Position numbers and translations under genes: made by a program. From assembly GCA_013423325.1 (NCBI GenBank), contig BLJB01000069.1:204126-268125 (forward strand): DNA of 64,000 nucleotides, read 5' to 3'. This DNA comes from Usnea hakonensis. Lineage: Eukaryota > Ascomycota > Lecanoromycetes > Lecanorales > Parmeliaceae. The notes under the pieces were generated by a model, which saw only the letters and a list, made by a program, of their open reading frames with translations, searched no databases and had not been told where the DNA came from. Position 1 is the first letter of the stretch. The number at the start of each line of letters is the position of its first letter. This document shows, one piece after another, positions 47,369-57,038 of the stretch.

Positions 47369-48138
47369 GGCCTGTGGGGTCTCTGGGGCCTACGACGGTG
47401 GATGAGCTATATATAATTATGTCGGAACGAGTGTATGAGTAATAGACTAGGATACATAGAATAGACGGAAAAGAACAATATGTATCGCACACCCGTCTCC
47501 CCTATCATCCTCGCGGAAAGGAGCGACTCTCCCCAGATCTACCCCCTAAAAACCCTCATCCCCATCTAAACATATCCAAAACCGCGATACTGTACCCCTG
47601 TGGGTGCCTCATTCGCTCTATCCACTTAGCAGTCCCTCGTAACCCAAAATAACTACCTAAAATACCCGGGTTTAACCCCTCCACCAAGCTCCCTACCAAC
47701 TCTGCCCCTGGCCCAAAATTGTTGTAAATACCCTCCCCTTCCACTCCACTCGCCTCTACCCTTTCAGCTCAGCTCAACAAAACTCCAAGATCACTTTATC
47801 AGCTGCAGGATCAGCGAATACTGGAAAATTTCGCTGGAGCTTCCATCACTATCATAGGAATGTGGGACTCAAACACATGTACACGCAGTGTGCTGAATTT
47901 TCTCTACACATTAAATCCGGGCTTGGCGATGAAATCTCGCGCGGGGGGTGGTTAGGGGATTAGGGGAGTAGAGAACGGGTGAGTAAGATCTTTGATAAGG
48001 CTTGGGGGCCAACTGGTGAAGCCCCCCGCAGCATTACTAAGAATCTCCATTTTAGCCCCCAAACTGCGCACAAACCCTTCCAGAGTAAAACCGCGACCAC
48101 GCTCTCAATACATACCCCAACAACCCATCAACCCCACA
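47369..48138. other. Intergenic with C-rich tract
   Basis: C-rich from about 47490 to 47760, a short G-rich patch at 47940-47980, and C-rich again from 48080 into the thioesterase. No gene was recognised in it. Confidence 0.5.
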
Positions 48139-48403
48139 ATGACCACCACCACCACCCCCACCCCCTCCCCCTCCCTCCTCCACCTCCAAACCTACTGGGC
48201 CGCCCAGCTCCCATCTACACCTTCCTCCTCTCTCCCATAACCCTCCTCACCGCCACCCGCGGCTCCTTCACCGCTGCCCTCACCCTCCAACCGCACCATC
48301 TGAACTCCAAAGGGAGCTTACACGGCAGCGTGTCGGCGTGCCTGATAGATTGGGCCGGGCGCGAGAGCACGGGGGTGTCGACGGATTTGCACATGTCGTG
48401 CGT

Positions 48404-48439
<36 letters not shown>

Positions 48440-48612
48440 GGGGGGGGGGGGGGTGCGCAGGGGGGGGGGGGGGGGGGGGGGGGCGAGGGAGGGGGATGTG
48501 GTGGTTGTGGAGGGGTGGGAATTTGGGGTTTACGGGGGTGGAGGTTAGGAGGGAGGGGTTTGGGGGGGGGGTGGTTGCGGTGGGGTCGCATACTAAGTTT
48601 TTGAAGGGGTGA
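48139..48612 (+). pseudogene. PaaI/ACOT13-type hotdog thioesterase, disrupted
   Basis: The frame starting at 48139 gives MTTTTTPTPSPS and LQTYWAAQL. Family text then continues one frame over (IYTFLLSPITLLTATRGSFTAAL, HHLNSKGSLHGSVSACLIDWAG), so about one base appears missing near 48208. The active-site segment NSKGSLHGSVSACLIDW is intact. After WAG about nine residues usual in the family (GLAIAS-type) are missing before RESTGVSTDLHMSCVG. Then comes a poly-G expansion (about 48404-48483), followed by AREGDVVVVEGW and, in another frame, VVAVGSHTKFLKG and the stop at 48610-48612. The family hydrolyses acyl-CoA thioesters. The poly-G may be an assembly artefact, so the gene may be intact in the organism. 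Confidence 0.75.
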
Positions 48613-48855
48613 GTTGATTGGGGGAGGGGAGAGGTCGCATTCTTCTTTGCGTCTGACGTATGATGACGGTTGCGTTGGACTTCACTCGGATTGCGGAGAT
48701 CGATGCCCATTCTGGCTTTAGATGCTTGGCGGAGCGAAAGCTGTGATGCTTGGGCAATTTGAATGGGGACATATTGGTTCTAGATACTTTGTCTATATTT
48801 ATGCTGGGCAAAGGCTCTAAAAGAAAGGTACAGTTTTTAACAGTCTGTGGGAAAT

Positions 48856-49706
48856 TCAATCCACTGGTGGTTTCAGCCGGCCTGACCGAATCCACTCTGT
48901 CCATATTCCTCCAATACTAGCCGCTCGCTGCTCCGCTGTCGTGCCCTGGGAATCTCTCAACGAGCGTATGTCGGCTTTCCCGCTCTGATCTTCTCTCTGA
49001 ATACCGAGATTCTGTGCGGCCTGGATAGCCGCCGAGGGAAACTCGTCCATCTTCAGGGTTGAAGCAAGGAGCAGAAGTAGCCATACCACTTCCACTCTTT
49101 GATTCTGAATAGCCATGTGCAGGCCCGAGCCCATGGATCCAATTTGGTCTTGATACCTCAAGATATCTATGTTGTTTCTCGCGTTGGAACCAGAGGTCCC
49201 CTGATCCTCTTCTTCGTCGTCACCATCGTTGAGGAGGTCAACTATGGCCTCGACATCGCCCTCTCCGCAGAACTCCAGAAAAGCTCGGGCCTTCCTCTCC
49301 TCGGGGTAGGCTTTCAGATAGCTTTCTTCGGTGAGGATTGGGAGTATGTCAAGTCTTTCTTGTAGGCCCCCTTCATTCTTAAGGTTGCATAGTAGCTGCT
49401 GTTCGCCTGAGGGTGTCGGTGTTATGAGATTTCTTCCGCAATTAGGGCATTCCGACATAGAGTAAGAGTCCAGGAGACATTGCCTATGAGAATCAAAAGA
49501 TTAGCACTAGGGTTCGTTTCCCTCCGATTGGACAAGGCAAGGTCTACAGACCAATGAAAATGGCACCCACATTGCAATTGCACGTCATCGTCGACGTACG
49601 AGCCGGTGTTCATACTGGGAGAGCCTCCCATCGTTTCATCTTCCTCTTCCTCATCATGCTCGACATACAAGGTCAACGGATTATGACAGGCCACACACGT
49701 TGCCAT
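48856..49706 (-). CDS. RING-like zinc-binding protein with ankyrin-like C-terminus
   Basis: Exons 49706-49552 and 49483-48856 join in phase across a 68-nt intron to give 260 residues. The N-terminus carries paired cysteines in RING order: ATCVACHNPL, then CGCHFHWQCLLDSY spanning the splice site, then CPNCGRNLI. The acidic stretch HDEEEEDE lies between the first pairs. The second half (ARAFLEFCGEGDVEAIVDLLND, SGLHMAIQNQRVEVVWLLLLLAS) looks like one or two degenerate ankyrin repeats and ends ASIGGIWTEWIRS. A ubiquitin-ligase role is possible but not shown. It diverges from the PXA-PX gene with 168 bases between starts. Confidence 0.85.
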
Positions 49707-49874
49707 TGTTGCGACCGCTTGAGTTAACGACTGAACCTCGGTCCAGAAATTCAATTGATGTGCGGAATATTTCCGCACTATCCAAAAGGTCCGCGCAGAG
49801 TTGACACTTCTTTGTAAATATAATGGGCTGCCACGCATCACCAAGACAGCAAGCGCAATGATCTTGAGGCAATT
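49707..49874. promoter_or_regulatory. Compact bidirectional promoter
   Basis: Only 168 bases separate the start codons of the divergent RING-like gene (49706, minus) and the PXA-PX gene (49875, plus). The promoters must overlap, and co-expression is plausible. No TATA box was seen. Confidence 0.6.
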
Positions 49875-52800
49875 ATGGATACTACTGGCTCCGTCGAGAA
49901 TGCTCCGCCTTCTGAGACTCCCCAAGAGAAGATCACCTCAGAGCGCATAGCCATCCAAGCCCGAGATCTGACAACCCGTGCTCTCGACTTCCTTTCCAAC
50001 GCCAGCAATGAAACACTTGGCGCGTGTATCATCGGGCTTGGGGCTTTAACGTGGATGGTCCTTGGAAGGGTGGGACTTATCTTGATAGGCGTTGTTGGAG
50101 GAGTGGTATTACATGCGACGTGCGAAGGAGGTCTCCAGAACAATGCGAACGACGATGCCAAGGCGTCGGAAGCTAGGAAGAAGCGGGAGAAAGGTCTTGA
50201 TGTTGCTATGAGAGTATTGGAATGGAAGGGGAGGAGAGAAGAGAGTCGTGAGCTCGACGGTCTGCGGGATATGCCTGTTAAGCCACAAAAGGAGCTGGAT
50301 TTTGATGGGTTTCCACCCGAGACGAAGGATGCTTTGACCAGTTTGGTCAACAGTGTTATACGCGACTACGTCAAGTGGTGGTATACGCCCGTCCTACCCC
50401 TCGAGAACGCTTTTCCACTCGCCTGCCAACAGACCTTGACCGGCTTTTTGCTGGCGGTATCAACCCATTTATCCCGCAAACGACCCGCAGATACTTTCCT
50501 AGAATTCGTGACAAACTCGTCGTCGATCCTTATTGTCTTCCTCAGTGAGCTTTCGAGTGCATTCAAATCCCCAGCATCCTCTAGCAGTGCGTCAGAATCT
50601 GTACGCCATTACCTAGAGTCCAACCCCAGCAGCAGCCTCGCAAACGTACTAGATGTCGGGCAACAAAACAAAAAGCTCAGAGCAGTGGCTCAGGACATAC
50701 TCAATACGTTCTTGGACCGAAAGGTTTATGGTTGCGAACCGGTGATGGTGTTCCTACGAGAGATTCTAGCCAGTGTCATCCTTGACATGACAGTGACAAG
50801 CTGTTCAAGACCAGAATTTATCAACGGATGGATCATATACGCTCTCGAGGAAGGTGACCCCGAAATTCTCCAAGCGATAGATGCAGGTGTCGGTGGAGCT
50901 ACAGCCAATGGCAATCTCAAAGACTCCATTCATGCAGCGAAAGACGACTCGCCTCCTAATCATATCAAATCTGCTGAGTTGTTGGACACTCATACGCAAG
51001 CCAAGACGGAGCACAAAAGAACCGTTAGCAGAGCCGAAGAAGCCATGGACGAGGCCATGCAAGAGGCGCAAAGGCTCAGCGAGCTGATTGCCGCAGAAGA
51101 CGGCAAGGATAAGGAGGCTTCGGAAGAGTCCTTATCTTCTGGGGACACCACCGACGCTATCGCAACGCCAACATCTTCCCGCGATGACCTTTCAGCAATG
51201 GCGAATAGCTCTTCCTCGGCGCAGGCAATTGATGACGGGACAACGAAAGAATTCGAGTCCAAGGTCGCTCAATCCGTACCCAGCTTCACCACCTTCGATC
51301 AAATCATATCCTCGCAGCAGCCGACTGCGCTCAGAAGCGCAGAGACACAGTCGTACGAAGTGCCTTCGTTGACCTTATACAATGCCAATGTCTCCATCTT
51401 TGACGATTCCGTACCTGGGGAGAAAGGTAATTTACGTTCGAAGCCGACGGCCGAGTATTTGTTGCAAATTGAACCTGCGACGTCTCAGCATCCAGGTTGG
51501 ATGATTGCACGTATTTATTCGGACTTTGAAACTCTGCACGAAGTCTTACGGCGCATATCTGTAATCTCAGGAGTCACTGCTTTTTCGGAAAAGCATCCGA
51601 CTGTACCGGCATGGAAGAACAAGGCGAAATCTACCCTACGTTCTGAGTTGGAAGCTTACCTTCGCAGTGCTCTATCGTTTCAGCGCTTGGCCGAGAGCGA
51701 AGGTATGAAACGGTTTCTGGAGAAGGATCAAGGTCTCGGACGATCATCTCCCACCGCCAAGCAAGGTGGCTTCGGCTTTCCAAATCCAGCAACGTTCGAG
51801 ACAATGGGCAAAGGCATGCTTGATGTGCTCACCAGTGCCCCGAAAGGAGCCGCTGGTGGCGGCAAAGCTCTCTTGGGCGGTGTCACTGGTGTTCTGGGGG
51901 GTGTGGGATCTCTTGGACAGAGGAAGCAAAATTCGAAGAGTCCAATACCACGATCGGTGAATGGGTCTACCTCAGTGTTGCCGCAAATGGACAGTGATAT
52001 ATCGACGAGATCAAGTCATGTCCAGGAACGACAATCACAAGAAGACTCTCACAGCTTGATCAACGTCCAGACAGAATATATGACCCGGCCTCCTTTGCCT
52101 GAACGACCGAGCCAGTCCGCACCTGACCATCAAAGTGATCTCAAAACCTATAGTCCTCTTCCAGAAAATCGCGCGTTACCAGAGAATGCTCACAAAGACA
52201 GAACCCCAGCGTTCTCCCAGCATATTGAGCAGGACCGAATCCATCTACCACCTCCGCCTAGTGAGATAGCCGATGACTACGATCTCTCGCTAGGGTCATC
52301 CCGTCCATCAGTCTCCAATGATGAAAGCAGCACCTCCCGTACGTCCACAAGCACCGCTCCCACCACGCAAACTTCGCAATCCCGGAAGAGCACGCTATCT
52401 TCCATCACACCCGATGAGCCACCCGCCCCACCGTCCAAACAGCTGCCTCCCAACCGAACTGCGCCCCCACCCCTAACCACCCAAGAAACCAGCATAGCAG
52501 TAGAGCTCTTCTTCGCCACAATCAACGAGCTCTACGCCCTCTCCTCCGCCTGGACCCTCCGCCTCACCCTCCTCAACGCCGCCAAATCCTTCCTCCTCCG
52601 CCCCGGCAACCCCAACCTCGAAGCCATCCGCGCCCTCCTCCAAACCACCCTCATCGACGCCCCCACCTCCGACGCCGCCATCGCTTCCCACCTCGCTAAA
52701 CTCCGCCAGAACGCGCTGCCGACGGAAGACGAGCTCAAGGCGTGGCCGGCGCCGCCGACGGAAGAAGCGAAGGAGCGGATGAGGGTTAAGGCGAGGAAAT

Positions 52801-52964
52801 TGCTGGTGGAGAAGGGTATGCCGCAGGCACTGACTAGTGTTATGGGAGCGGCGGCGAGTGGGGAGGCGTTGGGGAGGGTGTTTGATTGTTTGCAGGTGCC
52901 GGAGGTGGCGAGGGGGTTGGTGTTTGCGTTGGTGTTGCAAGGGGTGAGGGCCGTGACTCTGTGA
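49875..52964 (+). CDS. PXA-PX domain sorting-nexin-like membrane protein
   Basis: Intronless gene of 1029 residues. Two hydrophobic segments near residues 47-80 (IIGLGALTWMVLG, VGLILIGVVGGVVLHA) are followed by a PXA domain (about 145-340, with VIRDYVKWWYTPVLP and LREILASVILDMTV). After a coiled, disordered stretch comes a PX phosphoinositide-binding domain (about 492-615, with PGWMIARIYSDFETLHEVL and PAWKNKAKSTLRSELEAYL). A long Ser/Pro linker follows, then a C-terminal helical region of Nexin_C type (about 880-1029). The Snx13/Mdm1-type layout suggests an ER-anchored protein binding endosome or vacuole membranes; there is no clear RGS domain. Codons switch abruptly from C-ending to G-ending near 52710 inside the C-terminal domain. 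Confidence 0.9.
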   Translation: MDTTGSVENAPPSETPQEKITSERIAIQARDLTTRALDFLSNASNETLGACIIGLGALTWMVLGRVGLILIGVVGGVVLHATCEGGLQNNANDDAKASEARKKREKGLDVAMRVLEWKGRREESRELDGLRDMPVKPQKELDFDGFPPETKDALTSLVNSVIRDYVKWWYTPVLPLENAFPLACQQTLTGFLLAVSTHLSRKRPADTFLEFVTNSSSILIVFLSELSSAFKSPASSSSASESVRHYLESNPSSSLANVLDVGQQNKKLRAVAQDILNTFLDRKVYGCEPVMVFLREILASVILDMTVTSCSRPEFINGWIIYALEEGDPEILQAIDAGVGGATANGNLKDSIHAAKDDSPPNHIKSAELLDTHTQAKTEHKRTVSRAEEAMDEAMQEAQRLSELIAAEDGKDKEASEESLSSGDTTDAIATPTSSRDDLSAMANSSSSAQAIDDGTTKEFESKVAQSVPSFTTFDQIISSQQPTALRSAETQSYEVPSLTLYNANVSIFDDSVPGEKGNLRSKPTAEYLLQIEPATSQHPGWMIARIYSDFETLHEVLRRISVISGVTAFSEKHPTVPAWKNKAKSTLRSELEAYLRSALSFQRLAESEGMKRFLEKDQGLGRSSPTAKQGGFGFPNPATFETMGKGMLDVLTSAPKGAAGGGKALLGGVTGVLGGVGSLGQRKQNSKSPIPRSVNGSTSVLPQMDSDISTRSSHVQERQSQEDSHSLINVQTEYMTRPPLPERPSQSAPDHQSDLKTYSPLPENRALPENAHKDRTPAFSQHIEQDRIHLPPPPSEIADDYDLSLGSSRPSVSNDESSTSRTSTSTAPTTQTSQSRKSTLSSITPDEPPAPPSKQLPPNRTAPPPLTTQETSIAVELFFATINELYALSSAWTLRLTLLNAAKSFLLRPGNPNLEAIRALLQTTLIDAPTSDAAIASHLAKLRQNALPTEDELKAWPAPPTEEAKERMRVKARKLLVEKGMPQALTSVMGAAASGEALGRVFDCLQVPEVARGLVFALVLQGVRAVTL

Positions 52965-53983
52965 TGTCAGTTATCTGTTCTTGGCGCTGGGGGTGATGGG
53001 CAATGAGAAGAGGGGGGGGGTTCCATGTAGACGGTACTTTACCTTTACGTTGTCTTTCCACTGAGCGACTCGTGACGGTGTTCGAAGTGCTGGATCTCGG
53101 ATTATAGGAAGTGGTTTGGGCATTGTGGCATTGTGTAAAGGTACTTGTTCTTATTCCGCCTTGTCTGGTAGTCTTTTCAAGTCTAGGGGCTGTGTGTGAA
53201 TGTGGCCCACAGTCCCACTGGGACTCTTGCCCCAGTCCCTCAGAGCAGCTAGTGCCTGCGGCACCCCTAAGCCCCTTCGGGTTAGGGCCTTCTGCTTACT
53301 ACGGAACTGCCGCCCTCACGGTGCGAAGTCAGCAATATCTAACCCGAAGGGGCTTAGATCCGTGAGGGCCGCTAACCCGAAGGGGCTTAGCGAGGCAGAT
53401 ACTGAGGGACTGAGGCAACTGGGACTCGAGAAATAAAAGTCTGATTAGTAAGCGTAGGTTAAATAATTTCACAGTGGGGTAAGCAGCCTCCAGTCTCCTG
53501 CATGGCCACATCCTTTGGACCCCTCTCGCCCGGCGGGACGTTCCTTCGAAGAGGTGGTTTCTGAAAGATGTGGAATCAAATAGGCGGTGTTGCAGATACC
53601 TGCCGCAAATTGTCGGCTCCGATGCAAATCATACAAGAAAGAGTTTCCGGGACAGACAGACAGCTCTACAAGACATCATGTTGTACGCAAACACAAAGGC
53701 CCAATATCAGAATCATTCCTCAGGGCTATGATTCTGATAGGATTCAATTTTGAAGGTATTGGTCAAGTATCTGTCTCAAACATAAATTCTACTAATCGAT
53801 ACCGCAGCGTCGTCCCTGCATGAAATTATATCTCGAAGGATTCAAACCTAGTACACAACGCCCCCTCCCTACTGTATATTATCAGGCTATGAAGGCTATG
53901 CACAAGGAAGAGTTTTCCCCCTTTGACTCCTAATTCATTTTTCTTGAGAATCTCTTTTCTTATTCAATTGTGATACATCAAGT
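52965..53983. other. Intergenic with foldback repeat
   Basis: G-rich just after the PXA-PX stop (to about 53030), then ordinary DNA, the foldback repeat at 53208-53432, and the upstream region of the lectin-like gene. No other gene was recognised. Confidence 0.5.
53208..53432. repeat. Foldback (imperfect palindromic) repeat
   Basis: taagccccttcgggttag at 53268-53285 recurs inverted twice, at 53339-53357 and 53372-53390. Outer parts also pair: agtcccactgggactc and ccccagtccctcag on the left against ctgagggactgag and aactgggactcgag on the right, and gccctcacgg (near 53312) against ccgtgagggc (near 53360). The DNA could form a long hairpin. It may be a small non-autonomous foldback or MITE-like element. 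Confidence 0.75.
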
Positions 53984-55957
53984 ATGGATCGTTACTATTC
54001 GACCTTAGAACTATCTAAACACGATGAGACTGCTAGAGCTCCAGAACGTGACTGGGACGCGACAGCTTTTGAACTTGATCCCAGCGCTGTGGCCCCTGAG
54101 GTATGTAAGAAAAGTAGTACGTAACAAGAAATTATATGACCAAAGGTATAGGTTATACCTGAGACGATCCCTGAAGTATTCTACGATAACACATTTCCTG
54201 AAGTTCACGGTAGCATCCAGGAGTCTAATAAAGAACGCGCTTCTGGCCACCAAAGTCTCAAGCCTGGGCTTAAATGGGCATTGACATTTACAGCTTTTGT
54301 TGTTGCTGCAGCCATCGCTGTGGGAGTTGGGGTTGGGGTTGGAACTCGGCGTCATCGCGATTATTCATCGTATGTCTCATCCATTTTAATCAGGTGCAAA
54401 GTTCGTACAAACCTAAGTCCTTGATTCATCATATAACCCACGGATTGGTAGGGCGTAAATTTCAGGGGTAAGCGACCAAACAAAAAAACAGTCCTTTTCT
54501 GCAACTCACTACGCTTCAATAATAACCACTTTTATAAGAAAATACTCAGTATAGAAGTTGTTCCTTTTAAGGAGATTTAAAACATTGTAACCAAGAGTTT
54601 TACCTATAAATGCCGTTTCTAAAAATTAATAGTAAAAAGAAGTTTTGGTGTGCTGCCAAGCTTTTTACGCCCAATCTACCAATCCGTGGGATAGCCCGCA
54701 CGCACCGAATATGCCGAAAAGCACACCCAATCCCAATATCACAGAATCTGCACAATACATCCTTAATGATACATCTTTGGCGGCTGTGTCTCTCGCCAAT
54801 GGCGATCGGCAGTTATTTTTTCAAGACAATACTGGTCTCATTAGACGTGCGTATTATACCGCATCAAACGGTCAATGGAGCACGAATCCGAGTCTAAGTA
54901 TTATTAATACAAGCGCGAAGAACTACACCCCCCTAGCAGTCCTTGTTTCCCAAGCTTGTAGCGGTTGCGGGATCCAGGTACTGATCAAAAGCTAACGTTC
55001 ATAGTACTTATGCAGACTGACTTCTACGTAGACTACACTGTACTACGTCTCGGAAAACCATGTCCTAAGTTCGATTTCTGCGTCGTCAGGAGCCTGGGAT
55101 TCAGGTCCAGATCCATCATTGGGAAATCTTTCAACGGGAAACTACACGCTAAATTTCAGCACTGCAGTGGATACTCGGTCACTGTCCATTAGCTCAACAG
55201 GAAGAGCATCTAATACAGACTCCCCCAAAAATTCAGCCCTTCTGTACTATGAGAATCCAGCTGGGAAAATTTCAGCGCTATTGCAGCACGGTTGGGAGTG
55301 GGTCGACATTACCAGTCAACAAAGTAAATCATTACCTGACGAATTCCGTAACACGCCGTACGGTGAGAGCAAAACTTTGTATGAGTCAAGTGATAGCAGC
55401 CTCACATTCAAGGCCCCCTTCTCAAGTTGGGGCTATTCATCAGGCACTGGGGCGGATAATTCATCAAGCATTGGGGTGCTCTTTTACTCACCTTCTAACG
55501 CCCCGTTAGCAAGTGACGGACAACCTGTTCCTATCTTCAATGATGATTATACAATCGGTCCAACAGGGTCTGGAAATTTCAGCGGAAGTATGCATGATAA
55601 ATCCGTATATGACAAATAGTTATGCCTAAGCTGACATTTACGGTAGCTGAGCCATTAGATTTGAGCAGCAATTATTCGATACAGGATTACAGTTTGATCA
55701 ACAAGTCAGATATTGCAATTTTGAGCTCGACGGCGGCTATCTGGATCAACGGCACACAGCCAGCAATTGTGGGCACCGAGGAAGCTACTCCGGACAATAT
55801 ATTCCCTTTCGTCAGGCTTGGTAGTGTAACCTTGGCTGACCAGTCGGCAATTTTTCTATACCATCAGATGAACGGTACGGCGTTTGCTGAGGAGCAGTGG
55901 GACGCTTCGAAGAATGCCTGGCTTCCCTCGGCGTACATAATTGTATCAGACGGATAG
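53984..55957 (+). CDS. Membrane-anchored fucose-specific-lectin-like protein
   Basis: Exons supported in phase are 53984-54100, 54152-54369, roughly 54650-54977, 55032-55587 and 55647-55957. The junction between the second and third is unresolved, possibly through a mini-exon near 54470. The cytoplasmic start MDRYYSTLELSKHDETA is followed by VIPETIPEVFYDNT, one transmembrane helix (WALTFTAFVVAAAIAVGVGVGVG) and then an outside domain with beta-propeller blades of the fungal fucose-lectin type (SLAAVSLANGDRQLFFQD, LYYVSENHVLSSISASSGAWDSGP, AIFLYHQMNGTAFAEEQWD). Several N-glycosylation sites are visible. Known soluble members bind fucosylated glycans; binding here is inferred. The large second intron (about 280 nt) is unlike the others. 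Confidence 0.8.
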
Positions 55958-57038
55958 CACTCGAACGGTCTTTGGTACAGAGAAGGAAGGAGATGGTAGC
56001 GATGGGAAATAAGGGAGGCGAGGGGGATGGAAAGGGGATGGATGAGGGGGTTTGTTCGGACGATAAAGAGAGTTGCTGAAGTTGCACTAGAGGATAAGAC
56101 AGGGTGTTGAGTAGACTTGGCGTGCGAGTAGGTATTCAAAATACTATTAGGGGAAAACTAAAGCTTGCTGGCCCTTCCTTACTATTATATCTTTCATATA
56201 TCTAGCTAGTTCCAGAGATACGGAACCTTTTCGATCGAGTAACTTGCATCTGTGGGTGGGTGAGCTGGAGCAGCCTATCCGTGAAAACGGTCACTGCGGC
56301 GGTGGCGGTCATACACTAGATGATGTGGTCAGTCGGCAACATCCTACCCAGAACACCTCACTCCCCCAATCCCACCCCCAGCCCCCAAAGAACTCTCTCC
56401 AAATGAACCCAAGAGAAACGAAACGGGATAAAGATACACAAAACCACCCAATCCCTTCACTCTACCGAACCGAAACCTCCTCCACCGTAGGCAGAAATAT
56501 TTTCTCCACCACATCAAAAAATCTCACCCTAGTCCCTTCCTTTGAATGCACCATCCCTATCATTCATCAAAACATTATTCCGCTATCCTAACCGCCACCA
56601 TGCACTCTCTCTACGAAGAACGTCACACCCATCAAACCCTCGCGTCTGGATCCATGTCCAACGCTTTAGAAGATATGGAGGGATTGGAGATCGGGGCTGT
56701 GTCGGTCGGTGTCGCTGTTGTTTAGTAAGGTAGTTGGGGAATATATTCGTGGCTGTTGTTGTTGTGGATGCTTTTTTGGGGGGGAGGGGGGGGGAGGGTT
56801 ATGCGCGTGCGGTCTGGGTTGTTGCATGTTGGGTACGTATGTCGTTGATTGTAATATCCTCAGTTTACCATTGCTTTGTTAATATAGAATTTTCTCTTCT
56901 AGAATTGTATTTTACTTAAGAAGCTTAATTAAAAGATTTCAGATCTTCAGCATAAGAATTTTCATGTTCGATAGCTTACCCCTGAATTGTGCGCTCTACG
57001 GGATAGAGTGTAATATACGCAAGAAGACGTTGCACTTT
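55958..57038. other. Intergenic with a C-to-G skew switch
   Basis: No gene was recognised. 56340-56530 is C-rich and 56660-56830 is G/T-rich with a poly-G tract (56780-56800), switching near 56600. AT-rich DNA follows to the end of the lyase gene. Confidence 0.5.
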
